DNA of 56,097 nt from a bacterium. Its GTDB lineage: Bacteria > Patescibacteriota > Gracilibacteria > UBA1369 > GCA-2718715. Under the pieces are notes generated by a model. It searched no databases. It was not told the DNA's origin and saw only the letters and a list, made by a program, of their open reading frames with translations. The number at the start of each line of letters is the position of its first letter. The stretch's first letter is position 1. Below are positions 1 through 10,032 of this stretch, piece by piece. The position numbers were made by a program, and so were the translations under genes. The stretch covers positions 26,140-82,236 of the forward strand of contig PBFJ01000004.1 in assembly GCA_002718715.1 (NCBI GenBank), given 5' to 3'.

Positions 1-2171
1 TCAGGAAGCCACTCGTTGATTTTTGTAACAGTCAATGAATTTGGATCTTTAATTGCATCTAAAATACTACTTTCTTGAATATCATGTGATCTGAAGAATT
101 CAGTATACAAATTAAGTGTAGGAGTTCCATAAGTTGCTGTATCTAATGATATCAATTGGGACCTCCAGGTTTTAAACCAGTCAGGTTTACCTGCAGCTGG
201 AGCTGGTTTTTTCCTCCAAGTTATAGCAAAATGATAAGAATCCCCAGTTGTACCAGGACCCGAAAAAATCAATTTCATTGTATCGGGTTGTCCAGGAACG
301 GTTGAAGCAGTTTGTATTTTATTCTTAATAGCATCTAAATACGCTTTTAAAATTGCAGCTCTATTTGTAGTAGGAAAATTTTCCACTGAAAAAGATGCAT
401 AATGGTTAAAAGCGTCTGAACTATAATCAAATGAAGGAATAGTCAGATTGCTCGTATTATGTGTTATAGTTGTTGACTCTCTTAAAAAAGGAGCATAATA
501 GTGACCTGCAACATAATCTTCAATACTTGACCCTACATCATGACTAATGTGTTCTTTTTGTTCATCAGGTGATGTAGCTTGTATTTCTTCATCTAGATAA
601 CCTCTCTTTAAACCATCATCCATTGCCTCAAGATTTGAAGTATGCCTGATTTCGGATTGTTGCATTACTTTTGATTCTAGTGGATCTTGGTCATAATAAG
701 ATTCTAGTTCGGCAGAGTTACTCATTAAAAAGTGCATACCTTCAACCCAGGTTCGACTTGAAGAAAGTGCAATATGAAATTTTGCTTTTTCATATGGATT
801 TAATTTATTGTTTTCATATTTATTTACAAGTTGTGGGATAACTAACTCTAAAGATGCTTTTATTTTAGGATAAGCAGTCAATGCACCCAGCACTGCTGAT
901 GAGGAAGATGCTGGAATCAAATCTGTAGTAGGGGATTCTTGAGGAGCAAATGTCATAATTACATCCCTAAAAGGAAGCGATGCAAATACTTCATTTCCAA
1001 CCATTGAATCAATAAAACTTTCCATAGAATTTACAACACCAGGAGTCTTAGCTTCTTCTAAAGAAAACCCACAAATCCTAGCGATAACCTGTTGTGGTTT
1101 TTTAGTATTACTTCCTCCTAGTAAGGCTTTAATTTTTCTAACTTCCATGTAACTTCTTCCATACATGAACTTTGTTCCTAAATGAGCCAACATTGGAGCA
1201 CCTAAGGCGGCTACAATTGAAGTTTTAATTGCGGCATTAACTCGAGGAAAGTTATGTCCGATAGCTCTACCTAAAACTAAAGCTCCTATCAAAGAAATAG
1301 CCTTTTCACCTCCAGAAAGTCTACCAAAATTCCTTAAAACATCATTAGAAATACCCGAAGCTGATGGTAAAAAACCCATACCAGAATCAGCATTTGCTAT
1401 TTCTCCAAAACTTGCGGATAAATTAGCTTGTTGATTTGAATCATTATAATACTTTTGTAGAGCATCACATACCTTACTCAGAGTAGAGCAAGCTTCTTGC
1501 CTTTTTTCTTTTTGAGTCTGTGTTTCATTATCGTTACGGTCCAACTCATCTTTAATTGAAGTTAAAATACTAAGCAGTAGCGAGTCCGGTTGACATTGCA
1601 TCAATGAATCCAGCATATATTTAGCCAAATTTGGATCAGTCATAAATGATCTAGTTCTAACTGAACCACTTGAATTTTGAATGTAAGTCCATAAAGGAGC
1701 GTTGTTATATGCAAAAACTTCTCGAAATTTATAAGCAACATTTTCTATATTCGTAGGTTTAAGAAAAGAAAGCTCTAAGTTTCTTCTTTCCTGAGCATTG
1801 TTATAGGTATTTTTCCAATCCTTTATTAACTGCGCTAAAGGAGGTAATCTTACACCTTCAAAGAGCGCAGAAAACTCTGCCTGTAATGCCACGTACGTTA
1901 TATTACCATTTCCAAAATTTAAAGTTCCAGATGGACTAGCTTCAGTGTAGCTTGGATCCATGGTATTTTTGGTAATAAAATCAAGAGCGGATACAGCTTG
2001 CCCTTTAATTTCAAAGGTTCTGGTAAGTCTAACTATATTCATATACGGTTGAACTCCATCAGAGTTTTCTAAAGCAGCACTTGTTACATGATTTCTTAGT
2101 GCACATAAACGATTTTCATTTAAAAAGTTTTGATTGTACAAAAGATTATCTCGGTAGGGAATTGGTTTCAT
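1..2171 (-). CDS. Large hypothetical protein, C-terminus truncated by the window edge (>=723 codons)
   Basis: Not in the ORF track because it has no stop inside the window. The minus strand reads open from ATG at 2171 (MKPIPYRDNLLYNQNFLNENRLCALRNHVTSAALENSDGVQPYMNIVRLTRTFEIKGQAVSALDF...) to position 1. Contains a hydrophobic/Gly-Ala stretch (GGEKAISLIGALVLGRAIGHNFPRVNAAIKTSIVAALGAPMLAHLGTKF). Confidence 0.8.
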   Translation of the reverse strand, partial: MKPIPYRDNLLYNQNFLNENRLCALRNHVTSAALENSDGVQPYMNIVRLTRTFEIKGQAVSALDFITKNTMDPSYTEASPSGTLNFGNGNITYVALQAEFSALFEGVRLPPLAQLIKDWKNTYNNAQERRNLELSFLKPTNIENVAYKFREVFAYNNAPLWTYIQNSSGSVRTRSFMTDPNLAKYMLDSLMQCQPDSLLLSILTSIKDELDRNDNETQTQKEKRQEACSTLSKVCDALQKYYNDSNQQANLSASFGEIANADSGMGFLPSASGISNDVLRNFGRLSGGEKAISLIGALVLGRAIGHNFPRVNAAIKTSIVAALGAPMLAHLGTKFMYGRSYMEVRKIKALLGGSNTKKPQQVIARICGFSLEEAKTPGVVNSMESFIDSMVGNEVFASLPFRDVIMTFAPQESPTTDLIPASSSSAVLGALTAYPKIKASLELVIPQLVNKYENNKLNPYEKAKFHIALSSSRTWVEGMHFLMSNSAELESYYDQDPLESKVMQQSEIRHTSNLEAMDDGLKRGYLDEEIQATSPDEQKEHISHDVGSSIEDYVAGHYYAPFLRESTTITHNTSNLTIPSFDYSSDAFNHYASFSVENFPTTNRAAILKAYLDAIKNKIQTASTVPGQPDTMKLIFSGPGTTGDSYHFAITWRKKPAPAAGKPDWFKTWRSQLISLDTATYGTPTLNLYTEFFRSHDIQESSILDAIKDPNSLTVTKINEWLP

Positions 2172-2219
2172 GGGGGGTAAGGGTTAAATATTTTTTAAAT
2201 TGATTTTTATTTCTTTGTT

Positions 2220-2582
2220 TTAGATTTTTCTGTAAATTGCCAAAATAGACTCTAACAATGTATCAAGTTCAATTGTTATTATTTCATCTATTCTTGGGTT
2301 ATTTGCAGCAAAACCAAGGTATACATCCAAAGGGTTAGTATATGGGCTAAAAGCGATTTCATTTTGAGCATCGATCATATCTTGTTTATTTAAAGCAAAG
2401 GCAGTAGCATTCATAATTGCTTGCGTGAACATATCGTAAAATTCTTTTCTTAAAAAATCTTGTTCATCATCCGCAAGATTATAAAATCCAACTTCTTTAT
2501 CTAGTCTAAGTAAAAATTCTTCAAAAGCTTGATCTAAATTTAAAACGATATTATTAAAATTGTAGTGTTTTTTATTATCCAT
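2220..2582 (-). CDS. Hypothetical acidic protein, 120 aa
   Basis: ORF between two large ORFs on the same strand with short gaps; no family recognised. Confidence 0.7.
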   Translation of the reverse strand: MDNKKHYNFNNIVLNLDQAFEEFLLRLDKEVGFYNLADDEQDFLRKEFYDMFTQAIMNATAFALNKQDMIDAQNEIAFSPYTNPLDVYLGFAANNPRIDEIITIELDTLLESILAIYRKI

Positions 2583-2591
2583 AGTTCTTTA

Positions 2592-4898
2592 TTATTTTTT
2601 CTTTCCAATTATATAATTCAAGGCTCTACCACCATAATGAGAAATATTATTTCCTGAAAGGAAGTCAATTGTACCTAAAGTAGCTCTTGCAAACGGCTTA
2701 AGTATATAATTATATGCCCCCTTTGCAGTACCCTTAACAATGTTAGTAGTTCCTCTCGTAAATCTTCTAGTTCTATAACCTACTTTTGAGTAGTTACCAA
2801 AAGATCCTAGTCTATATCCTGATTTTCTTTGAAGTTTCTCATACTCGCTAAAAGGTATACCTGATCGTATTAAATAATCAGTGTAGTTACGATTAGACTG
2901 TGCCATTTGAAACAATGAATCTGAGAATGAAGTACCCTGAGAAATTATAGAAGCTGTATGATCTAAATGAGAAGTTGCCTCTTGTGCCTTGTTTAGTAAA
3001 AATTTTATACGTTCCGAGGCAGACATTGCAGATGAATCAATTTTTGATAAAGCTAAAACAGATTTATAATTAGCAAATCCTTTGCTGTAAATATCAATTT
3101 GTCTTTGAAGTCTTGAAAACCCAGTTTTACTAATAGCCAAAATACATTCTTTACCATTTTCATCTAAGGATTTAAAATCTCCAGAGTAAATAACTTGTAA
3201 TGTTGAAACTAATCTAGCAATTGCTTCAGGATTTAACATTCTCTTAGATTTAGTAATTAATCTATCAAAATGCTGAACATCATGAGCTTGACAAGCCTCA
3301 CGTAAAACATTTGCATCTATATCAGGATGATGCTTTAAAACATCTTGAATAGCAAAAGTTAGAGACTCCTCAAAAGTAAGAGTTTTTAAAGGCATATCTA
3401 CATTTTGTAATTTTTGAGATAAATCTCCATAACTTTCTGTAGCAGCTCTAAGCTTAGTCTTAAGATTACGATTTACAATTCTACTAGAGGTAACCAAATC
3501 TAAAGACTTTTGACTTGGATTATTAATACCCGCATATGTAAATTCAGTTTCAGTACATAACATAGAAATCGACATAGTCATTGCATCCAAACTTTCAAAT
3601 CTAGAGGAAGGTGCAGGAGCACTGCTTGGAATCGAAATATTTTTAATGATATCTCTAAATTCTGAAACGTTTCTAAACTTGAAATTAGGATATTCAATGT
3701 GCTTAGTAGCGTTTTTGACATCCTTAAAATCTACTCTTTTAGGTATTGGATCAATAAATTCATTAATATCAATTGGAGGACTCAACGTCAAAGAAGAGTT
3801 CATAGTATCTACAAGCCGAGTAATTGAAAGTTTTAATTTATTGAAACCTGAAGCGGCATCAGACACTTCTTCAAGAACTGTTTTATACTTATCATTCAAT
3901 TTATCAACAGTAGTTCCAGAGATACCTGGTTCAATATGTGATCCTATCATCTCTAAATTATTTAGCTCAAAAGTTGCGCTATCTAAAATATCAAATGAAT
4001 CTTCAAGATTTTTATCATCATGGAAAGAATTATCAATAACTGAAGAAAAATGATCGAATTTCTCTCTAACTATACCTTCAGGGGAATCTACAGGAACATA
4101 TATACTACCAAATCTACTAAATGCATCCTGCAAAGCAATATTAAAATCACTTGGATTTGTAGAATAAGTAGATGCATCTAACAAATATAAATCAAAGGCA
4201 ACAAGTAGCAAAGTATTATGCTCTGGGTTACTAGGATCTACATCAACAGAATCAGGTAAAAGGTCGTTAATAAATGTTAAACAACCATTATCCCTAAAGA
4301 AATTAGCAATGTTAACAGGATTAGATAATCCTTCCTTTTCATAAAAAGATATTAATCCATTTGAAAAGCTATCACGAAGAAAATTCAAAGCATCAAACAA
4401 AACTTTGTTCCCATTCATTCGATATGAAGATTGAAGTAAATTAATTAATGATTCAAAAGTTGATTTATATGCCTGTGCATCAAAAGTATCCTTTGAATCT
4501 TCAAAAGTTTCAAAGGCTGAAAAAATCAAATGATAATTTGGTAGGATTTCAGTGTCATATTCAACCTCATTAAAACCATATGCAGTTTTCATATGCCCAA
4601 CCGAATCTTTATGCAGCAATTTCAATGCTCTATGAAAACCATCATTAACAGAAGACCACGTAGCATCATTCAATTGCCTTACTTTATTAGGACGATTAAT
4701 CCCAAGCCCTAATGTTAACGTTTTATCAAGTAAACTTATAGCTTTAGAATATTCAGCAGCAGATTGAACTTTTTCATTTTGAGCAAGATCCTTAGAGATA
4801 CTATTAATATCCGCATAAGATTTAGTATTTCCATACATTCCACTTCCTGAGTTTACCGAGCTAGAACCTCCTTTAGCTCTTGTGAATTTTCTGTCCAT
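2592..4898 (-). CDS. Large hypothetical protein, 768 aa
   Basis: Long ORF, no recognised domain, Gly/Ser-rich N-terminus, basic C-terminus (RTRRFTRGTTNIVKGTAKGAYNYILKPFARATLG...). Confidence 0.8.
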   Translation of the reverse strand: MDRKFTRAKGGSSSVNSGSGMYGNTKSYADINSISKDLAQNEKVQSAAEYSKAISLLDKTLTLGLGINRPNKVRQLNDATWSSVNDGFHRALKLLHKDSVGHMKTAYGFNEVEYDTEILPNYHLIFSAFETFEDSKDTFDAQAYKSTFESLINLLQSSYRMNGNKVLFDALNFLRDSFSNGLISFYEKEGLSNPVNIANFFRDNGCLTFINDLLPDSVDVDPSNPEHNTLLLVAFDLYLLDASTYSTNPSDFNIALQDAFSRFGSIYVPVDSPEGIVREKFDHFSSVIDNSFHDDKNLEDSFDILDSATFELNNLEMIGSHIEPGISGTTVDKLNDKYKTVLEEVSDAASGFNKLKLSITRLVDTMNSSLTLSPPIDINEFIDPIPKRVDFKDVKNATKHIEYPNFKFRNVSEFRDIIKNISIPSSAPAPSSRFESLDAMTMSISMLCTETEFTYAGINNPSQKSLDLVTSSRIVNRNLKTKLRAATESYGDLSQKLQNVDMPLKTLTFEESLTFAIQDVLKHHPDIDANVLREACQAHDVQHFDRLITKSKRMLNPEAIARLVSTLQVIYSGDFKSLDENGKECILAISKTGFSRLQRQIDIYSKGFANYKSVLALSKIDSSAMSASERIKFLLNKAQEATSHLDHTASIISQGTSFSDSLFQMAQSNRNYTDYLIRSGIPFSEYEKLQRKSGYRLGSFGNYSKVGYRTRRFTRGTTNIVKGTAKGAYNYILKPFARATLGTIDFLSGNNISHYGGRALNYIIGKKK

Positions 4899-5023
4899 AT
4901 TTAATATATTTAAATTATCACTAATTCTAACACATTATACCAAAATTTTCAAGTATTAAGTGTTAAAAGTTGCATTTGACAAGAAAAAAAGCTATATTTT
5001 TTTTAAAATTTAACAATCAAAAA

Positions 5024-6298
5024 ATGAAGATTGAAAAAAATTTAACAGCCAAGGCTGAAATTGAATTAAAAGTAACTCTAGATGATAAAGAAATCGAAAG
5101 CTATCTTGATCACGCTGCCAAAGAGTTCGCAAAAAACGTACAAATTAAAGGTTTCAGAAAAGGACATGTTCCAAGAAACATTATCGAAGAAAATTATGGT
5201 AAGGACGTCTTAATTGATGTAATGCTTGATTTAAAATTATCAAACATTTACCAAAAAGCTTTAGAAGAAGAAAAAATTATTCCAATTTCTTCACCAAAAG
5301 TAGACATTCTAGATAAAGAAAAAATGATAATCCAATTTACTACAGCTTCAAAACCAGAAGTTGATACTAAAGGCTTAGACAAAATTAAAGTTAAAAAAGA
5401 TGAAAAGAAAGTAGCTAAAAAAGACTTAGATTTAGAACTTGAAAACATGCTTCTTCGATTTGCTGAAGTAAAAGAAGTTGAAAGAAAATCAAAAAATAAA
5501 GATGAAGTCGTTATCAATTTTGAAGGATTCGACGAAAAAGGTAAAGCTATCAACAATACAAAAGGTGAAAACTACCCATTAAAACTTGGATCTAACAGCT
5601 TTATTCCTGGATTCGAAGAAGGTCTAGTTGGAGCTAAAAAAGGTGATAAGAAAGACTTAGATTTAGAATTTCCAAAAGATTACCACGCAGAAGATCTAAA
5701 AGGAAAAAAAGTAACTTTTAAAGTAGAAGTTCTTAAAGTAAACGAAACAACTCTTCCAGAGTTAAATGAAGAATTAATTGAAAAAGTTTCTCATAAAAAA
5801 CAATCAAAAGAAGACTTCTTAAAAGATCTAGAAAATAGAATTCAAGAAAGAAATTCTCAACAATCAAAAACCAAAGCCGAAGAAGAACTTTACACGAAAT
5901 TTCTTGAAAAAGCTAAGGTAACAGTTTCAGATTTAATGATTAAAGACGAGGAAAACCAATTCTCAAGAGAGCTAGAACAAAATGCTCAAAGAATGCAAAT
6001 GCCATTTGATAACTATAAAGAAATCTTAGCTTCTAAAGAAGGTAAATCATTTGAAGAATTTGTAACAAAACAAGCTAGCGAAAGAGTACAGCTAAGAGCA
6101 ATAATTCAGACTTTAATGGATGAGCATAAAATTGAAGTTGTTGACAAAGATTTAGAGGCAGAAATAGCTAAAAAATCAAAGGAAGCTCCAAAAGAAATCC
6201 AAGATCAAGTTAAAGAGTATTATAACTCAAACCCACAAGCAAAAGAGGTCTTAAGAAACCAAATGAAATTAGACGCGTTATTAGCAAAATTCATGTAA
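5024..6298 (+). CDS. tig: Trigger factor (peptidyl-prolyl isomerase chaperone)
   Basis: N-terminal ribosome-binding motif (FRKGHVPRNIIEENYG), FKBP-like domain, C-terminal helical domain. The track ORF starts at a TTG at 4970; ATG 5024 (MKIEKNLTAKAEIEL) is the likelier start. Confidence 0.93.
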   Translation: MKIEKNLTAKAEIELKVTLDDKEIESYLDHAAKEFAKNVQIKGFRKGHVPRNIIEENYGKDVLIDVMLDLKLSNIYQKALEEEKIIPISSPKVDILDKEKMIIQFTTASKPEVDTKGLDKIKVKKDEKKVAKKDLDLELENMLLRFAEVKEVERKSKNKDEVVINFEGFDEKGKAINNTKGENYPLKLGSNSFIPGFEEGLVGAKKGDKKDLDLEFPKDYHAEDLKGKKVTFKVEVLKVNETTLPELNEELIEKVSHKKQSKEDFLKDLENRIQERNSQQSKTKAEEELYTKFLEKAKVTVSDLMIKDEENQFSRELEQNAQRMQMPFDNYKEILASKEGKSFEEFVTKQASERVQLRAIIQTLMDEHKIEVVDKDLEAEIAKKSKEAPKEIQDQVKEYYNSNPQAKEVLRNQMKLDALLAKFM

Positions 6299-6321
6299 TT
6301 AAAACATCTTTTTTGAAAAAC

Positions 6322-6350
6322 AAACCTAGGCAATTCAGTCTAGGTTTTTT
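6322..6350 (+). terminator. Rho-independent terminator after tig
   Basis: AAACCTAG-N10-CTAGGTTTTTT. Confidence 0.8.
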
Positions 6351-6384
6351 AATTAAATAAATTTGTCAAACTGCCAAAATGCAG

Positions 6385-6412
6385 TTGCAATTATATTAAA
6401 ATATTCATATTA
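6385..6412 (+). promoter_or_regulatory. Putative sigma70-type promoter of the wHTH gene
   Basis: TTGCAA-N17-TATTAT upstream of ATG 6439. Confidence 0.4.
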
Positions 6413-6438
6413 TAGAGTTACGAATAAAATATGTATAC

Positions 6439-6987
6439 ATGTTAAAAAATCTATTAACTTCTAAAGTCCGAATAGATCTAATACGAACTTTTATTGAAAA
6501 CACCGAATCAGAATTTTACATAAGAGAATTAACCAGAAATTTAGACCAGCAAATTAATGCAATACGAAGAGAGCTAGAAAACCTAAAATCAATTAATTTC
6601 CTGACCTGCCGTGAAAAAAATCGAAAAAAATATTACAGTATTAACAAAAAGTTTTTGTTATTAAACGAGCTTAAAGGTTTTGTATGTAAAACTAATCCAG
6701 ATGTAATTAAACTCTACACTCAACTTAATAAGATCAAAGAAATTGAAAAAGTAACCTTAATTGGAACTTTTATACAAAGAGAAGATCCGGTTGATATCTT
6801 AGTTGTAAGTGATTTGGACTCCAACAATGTAATCAATGCTATTGATAGTTTAATTGAAGTTCCAGCCAAAATTGCGGTTCTTACATTCGATGATTATAGG
6901 TATAGAAAATCAGTAAATGATAAATTTTTATCGCAAATCGAAGAAATTCCTGATAAACTTGAAATTATCTCAAAAATTGACTTGTAA
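6439..6987 (+). CDS. Winged-HTH transcriptional regulator with nucleotidyltransferase-like C-terminal domain
   Basis: N-terminal wHTH (LLTSKVRIDLIRTF...FYIRELTRNLDQQINAIRRELENLKSINFL), C-terminal region resembling a degenerate MNT fold (LIGTFIQREDPVDILVVSD). Confidence 0.6.
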   Translation: MLKNLLTSKVRIDLIRTFIENTESEFYIRELTRNLDQQINAIRRELENLKSINFLTCREKNRKKYYSINKKFLLLNELKGFVCKTNPDVIKLYTQLNKIKEIEKVTLIGTFIQREDPVDILVVSDLDSNNVINAIDSLIEVPAKIAVLTFDDYRYRKSVNDKFLSQIEEIPDKLEIISKIDL

Positions 6988-7033
6988 TTTTGATTTAATT
7001 AGTTATAATTGCACTAATCCTAAGTTATAAAAA

Positions 7034-7573
7034 ATGAATCAAGCATTAATTAACTCAGTTTCTAAAAGCAACCTAAAAGCTGTTCCTCAAATTAAAGTAG
7101 GTCAATTAGTTAAAGTTTACCAAAAAATTAAAGAAGGGGAAAAGACTAGAACTCAAGTTTTCCAAGGCTTAGTTATAAAAATGAAAGGTGAAAAAGGAAT
7201 AAACCAAACCTTTACAGTTAGAAACATTGTTTCTGGTGTTGGTGTAGAAAAAATCTTCCCAGTACACTCAGATAACATCGAGAAAGTTGAAATTATAAGA
7301 CAAAACAAAATCAGAAGAGCAAAATTATACTACATGAGAGAAAGAACTGGTAAGTCAGCTCGTCTTAAAGGTGTATCTGACGATTTTGAAGCTCTAAATC
7401 AAATTAACGATATAGAATCTATTTATAAAGATCTTCCAGAAACTCACTTAGCTAAAGAAGAAGCTCCAGCTGAAGAAGCAAAAGCTGCAAGTACAGAAGA
7501 AACTTCTGAAGAAAAAGCAAGTGAAGCTCCAACTGAAGAAGCAAAAGCTACTGAAAAAGAAGAAGAAAAATAA
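7034..7573 (+). CDS. rplS: 50S ribosomal protein L19 with acidic C-terminal extension
   Basis: L19 core (VGQLVKVYQKIKEGEKTRTQVFQGLVIKMKGEKGINQTFTVRNIVSGVGVEKIFPVHS...RRAKLYYMRER), then a Glu/Ala-rich tail. Confidence 0.93.
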   Translation: MNQALINSVSKSNLKAVPQIKVGQLVKVYQKIKEGEKTRTQVFQGLVIKMKGEKGINQTFTVRNIVSGVGVEKIFPVHSDNIEKVEIIRQNKIRRAKLYYMRERTGKSARLKGVSDDFEALNQINDIESIYKDLPETHLAKEEAPAEEAKAASTEETSEEKASEAPTEEAKATEKEEEK

Positions 7574-7594
7574 ATCTTTATTCAAAAATAAATT

Positions 7595-7623
7595 AAAAGC
7601 TCTTTAAATAGAGCTTTTTTTTA
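7595..7623 (+). terminator. Rho-independent terminator (possibly bidirectional) after rplS
   Basis: AAAAGCTCT-TTAAAT-AGAGCTTTT plus T-run; also abuts the stop of the convergent gene. Confidence 0.8.
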
Positions 7624-8577
7624 TTCTACTATTTCCCATGGATTGGATGAAATTTCAGAAAAATTTATATTTTCATCCTTAAAAATAATATCCTCAAGAT
7701 TAACTTTAGAATCCAACTGCAAATCTAGCACATTTTTAAATGCATAAGAATTAAGCAAGCCCTTAACTTTAGAAGCATAAGACAACGCAACACCAGGAAT
7801 ATCATGCTTCAACATATACAAACAAGCATGCAAACGCATACAAGCAAAATATTTTATTTCTGAAAGATAATTCCCTAGATCCGAAGCTAAAATAAATTCT
7901 TGATTTAATTCCTTAAAAAGCTGAGCATCAAGATTGGAGTCAAAAGCACAGTATAATTTTTTCAAACCTAATTGATTTGCTTTTAAGCTTAGTAAATTAT
8001 CAATATTTTTAATTTTTTCTAAACCTATATTCTTATAAGTTCTGTAATTTATAAGTAAATATTTAGGTTTTAAAGATTTTATCACGGGAAATTCCAATTC
8101 TAAAGCCAGATCTTTTGCTAACTTTAAATTTCTAATTCCAGCTGAATATAAATAATCATAAGATCGACAATCTCTTACTGTAATAAAATCAACTTGTTTA
8201 AGAATAAAAGAAAATACAGGTCCTGGTTTAGAAGAGAAAGAATGACCAAACAAATAAACCTTTTTTCTAAATAGCAAAGCAAGTAATAAAATAGGCATCC
8301 AAATAACAAATGAGTAAAATCTATCGGAATTAAACAATCCACCTCCTCCAAATAAGACAGTAGAGCAATGATTAATAGCCCTAAAAGGGTCTATAAATCT
8401 TCGCATATTAAATGCAGATCTCAGGCCAGCTGGAAAAGTTAAAAAATCTGAATTAGTAGGGGACAAAACTTTTATTGATTTTCCTTTTAAATTCTCTAAG
8501 CAAGACTGCAGTAATAAATCATCTCCAAAATTTCCCACATTATAATTTCCCACGATTAACACATCAAATTTACTCAT
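7621..8577 (-). CDS. Polysaccharide pyruvyl transferase family protein
   Basis: GNYNVGNFGDDLLLQS N-terminus, FGGGGLFN motif, conserved C-terminal HA.LYMLKHDIPGVALSY. Confidence 0.75.
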   Translation of the reverse strand: MSKFDVLIVGNYNVGNFGDDLLLQSCLENLKGKSIKVLSPTNSDFLTFPAGLRSAFNMRRFIDPFRAINHCSTVLFGGGGLFNSDRFYSFVIWMPILLLALLFRKKVYLFGHSFSSKPGPVFSFILKQVDFITVRDCRSYDYLYSAGIRNLKLAKDLALELEFPVIKSLKPKYLLINYRTYKNIGLEKIKNIDNLLSLKANQLGLKKLYCAFDSNLDAQLFKELNQEFILASDLGNYLSEIKYFACMRLHACLYMLKHDIPGVALSYASKVKGLLNSYAFKNVLDLQLDSKVNLEDIIFKDENINFSEISSNPWEIVE

Positions 8578-9143
8578 AAATAATTACTTAAAAAAGATTC
8601 CCTGTGCAGGTAAGTAATTTTTGATTCTTTAATTTCTTGAATGTGTTTTTTAGTTAAATAACCTTTATGAGACCTAAAATCAAAATTTGAAAATCTACTA
8701 GCTTCATTAGACATCATCTTATCTCTATAAACCTTTGCAATAACTGAAGCAGCCATAATTGACTTATGTTTAGTGTCTCCCTTAATTACAGTTTCACAGT
8801 TTTGGATACCAAAATCTAAATTACCATCAATCAATAAAAAAGCATCTTTAAATTTCATACGAACATTAGAGGCTAGATTCCAAAAAGTTAGCTTTAAACT
8901 AGCAGCCATTTTAATCGAATCAATCGTTTTAGAAGGACAAACTGCAATAAAAAAAGTTTCATTTTTAATCAATTGCGAGGCTAAGACCTCTCTTTTTTTA
9001 GGAGTAATTTTTTTTGAGTCGTTTAATATTTCGTAATCCAATAAAGACTTTGAATCCAAGCAAGCACACACAACTAAGGGACCTGCAACACAACCGCGAC
9101 CTACCTCATCAATACCAAAAACAAATTTAGAATTAGAATTCAT
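8574..9143 (-). CDS. rnhB: Ribonuclease HII
   Basis: FGIDEVGRGCVAGPLVV, LIDGN, SIMAASVIAKVYRD, HKGYLTKKH motifs. Confidence 0.92.
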   Translation of the reverse strand: MNSNSKFVFGIDEVGRGCVAGPLVVCACLDSKSLLDYEILNDSKKITPKKREVLASQLIKNETFFIAVCPSKTIDSIKMAASLKLTFWNLASNVRMKFKDAFLLIDGNLDFGIQNCETVIKGDTKHKSIMAASVIAKVYRDKMMSNEASRFSNFDFRSHKGYLTKKHIQEIKESKITYLHRESFLSNYL

Positions 9144-10032
9144 AACCTTGAGGGTGTTTATACATTACTGACTTAGATGCTAACATATTTCCATTTTTTA
9201 CACAATCAACTATAGGATGGTCGTTTAAATAAAAATCAATAAACCCAGCTCGAAAGGCATCTCCAGCTCCAGTTGTATCCACCGGATCATCAAAACAATC
9301 AACCTCAATGCTCATAAATTTATCATGTGTAATACTATAAACCAAAACTGGCTTACATGATTGCGTAACAATTAAATAATCAACCAAGGATAACAACTTA
9401 GTGTGCGAAACATTCAACGTGTTAATTACAAAGTTATACTCAAGTTCATTTAAAAACAATAAATCAGCACCGAGTACTGCTTCTAAAAAGTTTTCAGGAA
9501 TAGATATATAATTATTGAGTTGCTGTCCTGGATCAAATGCAAAAGGAATATTATTTGAACGACAAAATTCAGCATTAGCATTCATAATATTTACGACATC
9601 TGCAGAAATAAACATAAAGTCTAAATTTTTCGGATTAGGGAAAGGAAGTTGAATACTAGGAGTGGAATAAATTGGCATTGGAACAAAAAAAATCATTTGA
9701 TTCGACTCTTTATCTGAAAACATATAAGCAGTAGAAGTTAAGGAGTTTTCAACTATAGAAATCAAAGATGTATCAATTCCAAGTTTAAAAAAATGATCAA
9801 GATAACCTTGACCATCTAAGGAGCCTAATAATGATAAAATTTGAAATTTTATATTTGATTTATGCAGTCCGTAAGCAATATTTCCGACGCAGCCACCAAA
9901 TGTTACTTCTTGAGATTGTCCAAGTAAGGAAAAATCAAAAGGAGATTGTGTTTTTGATAAGTCTTTAAAGTTTGAATCAACTTTAACTATCCGATCATAC
10001 GCTAGATGGCCGGATAAGACGAGATTTTTCAT
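9133..10032 (-). CDS. PfkB/ribokinase-family carbohydrate or nucleoside kinase
   Basis: FGGCVGNIAYGLHKS and DTTGAGDAFRAGF motifs. Confidence 0.85.
   Translation of the reverse strand: MKNLVLSGHLAYDRIVKVDSNFKDLSKTQSPFDFSLLGQSQEVTFGGCVGNIAYGLHKSNIKFQILSLLGSLDGQGYLDHFFKLGIDTSLISIVENSLTSTAYMFSDKESNQMIFFVPMPIYSTPSIQLPFPNPKNLDFMFISADVVNIMNANAEFCRSNNIPFAFDPGQQLNNYISIPENFLEAVLGADLLFLNELEYNFVINTLNVSHTKLLSLVDYLIVTQSCKPVLVYSITHDKFMSIEVDCFDDPVDTTGAGDAFRAGFIDFYLNDHPIVDCVKNGNMLASKSVMYKHPQGYEF

Noticed and set aside
3646-4053. Plus-strand ORF of 135 aa
   Set aside because: Antisense shadow of the 768-aa minus-strand ORF; composition is not protein-like.
1-4898. Prophage structural module
   Set aside because: No terminase, portal, capsid, integrase or lysis motif was recognised; kept only as an unknown cluster.
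5248-5556. Minus-strand ORF of 102 aa
   Set aside because: Antisense to tig; Ser/Phe/Leu-rich mirror of Lys/Glu codons.
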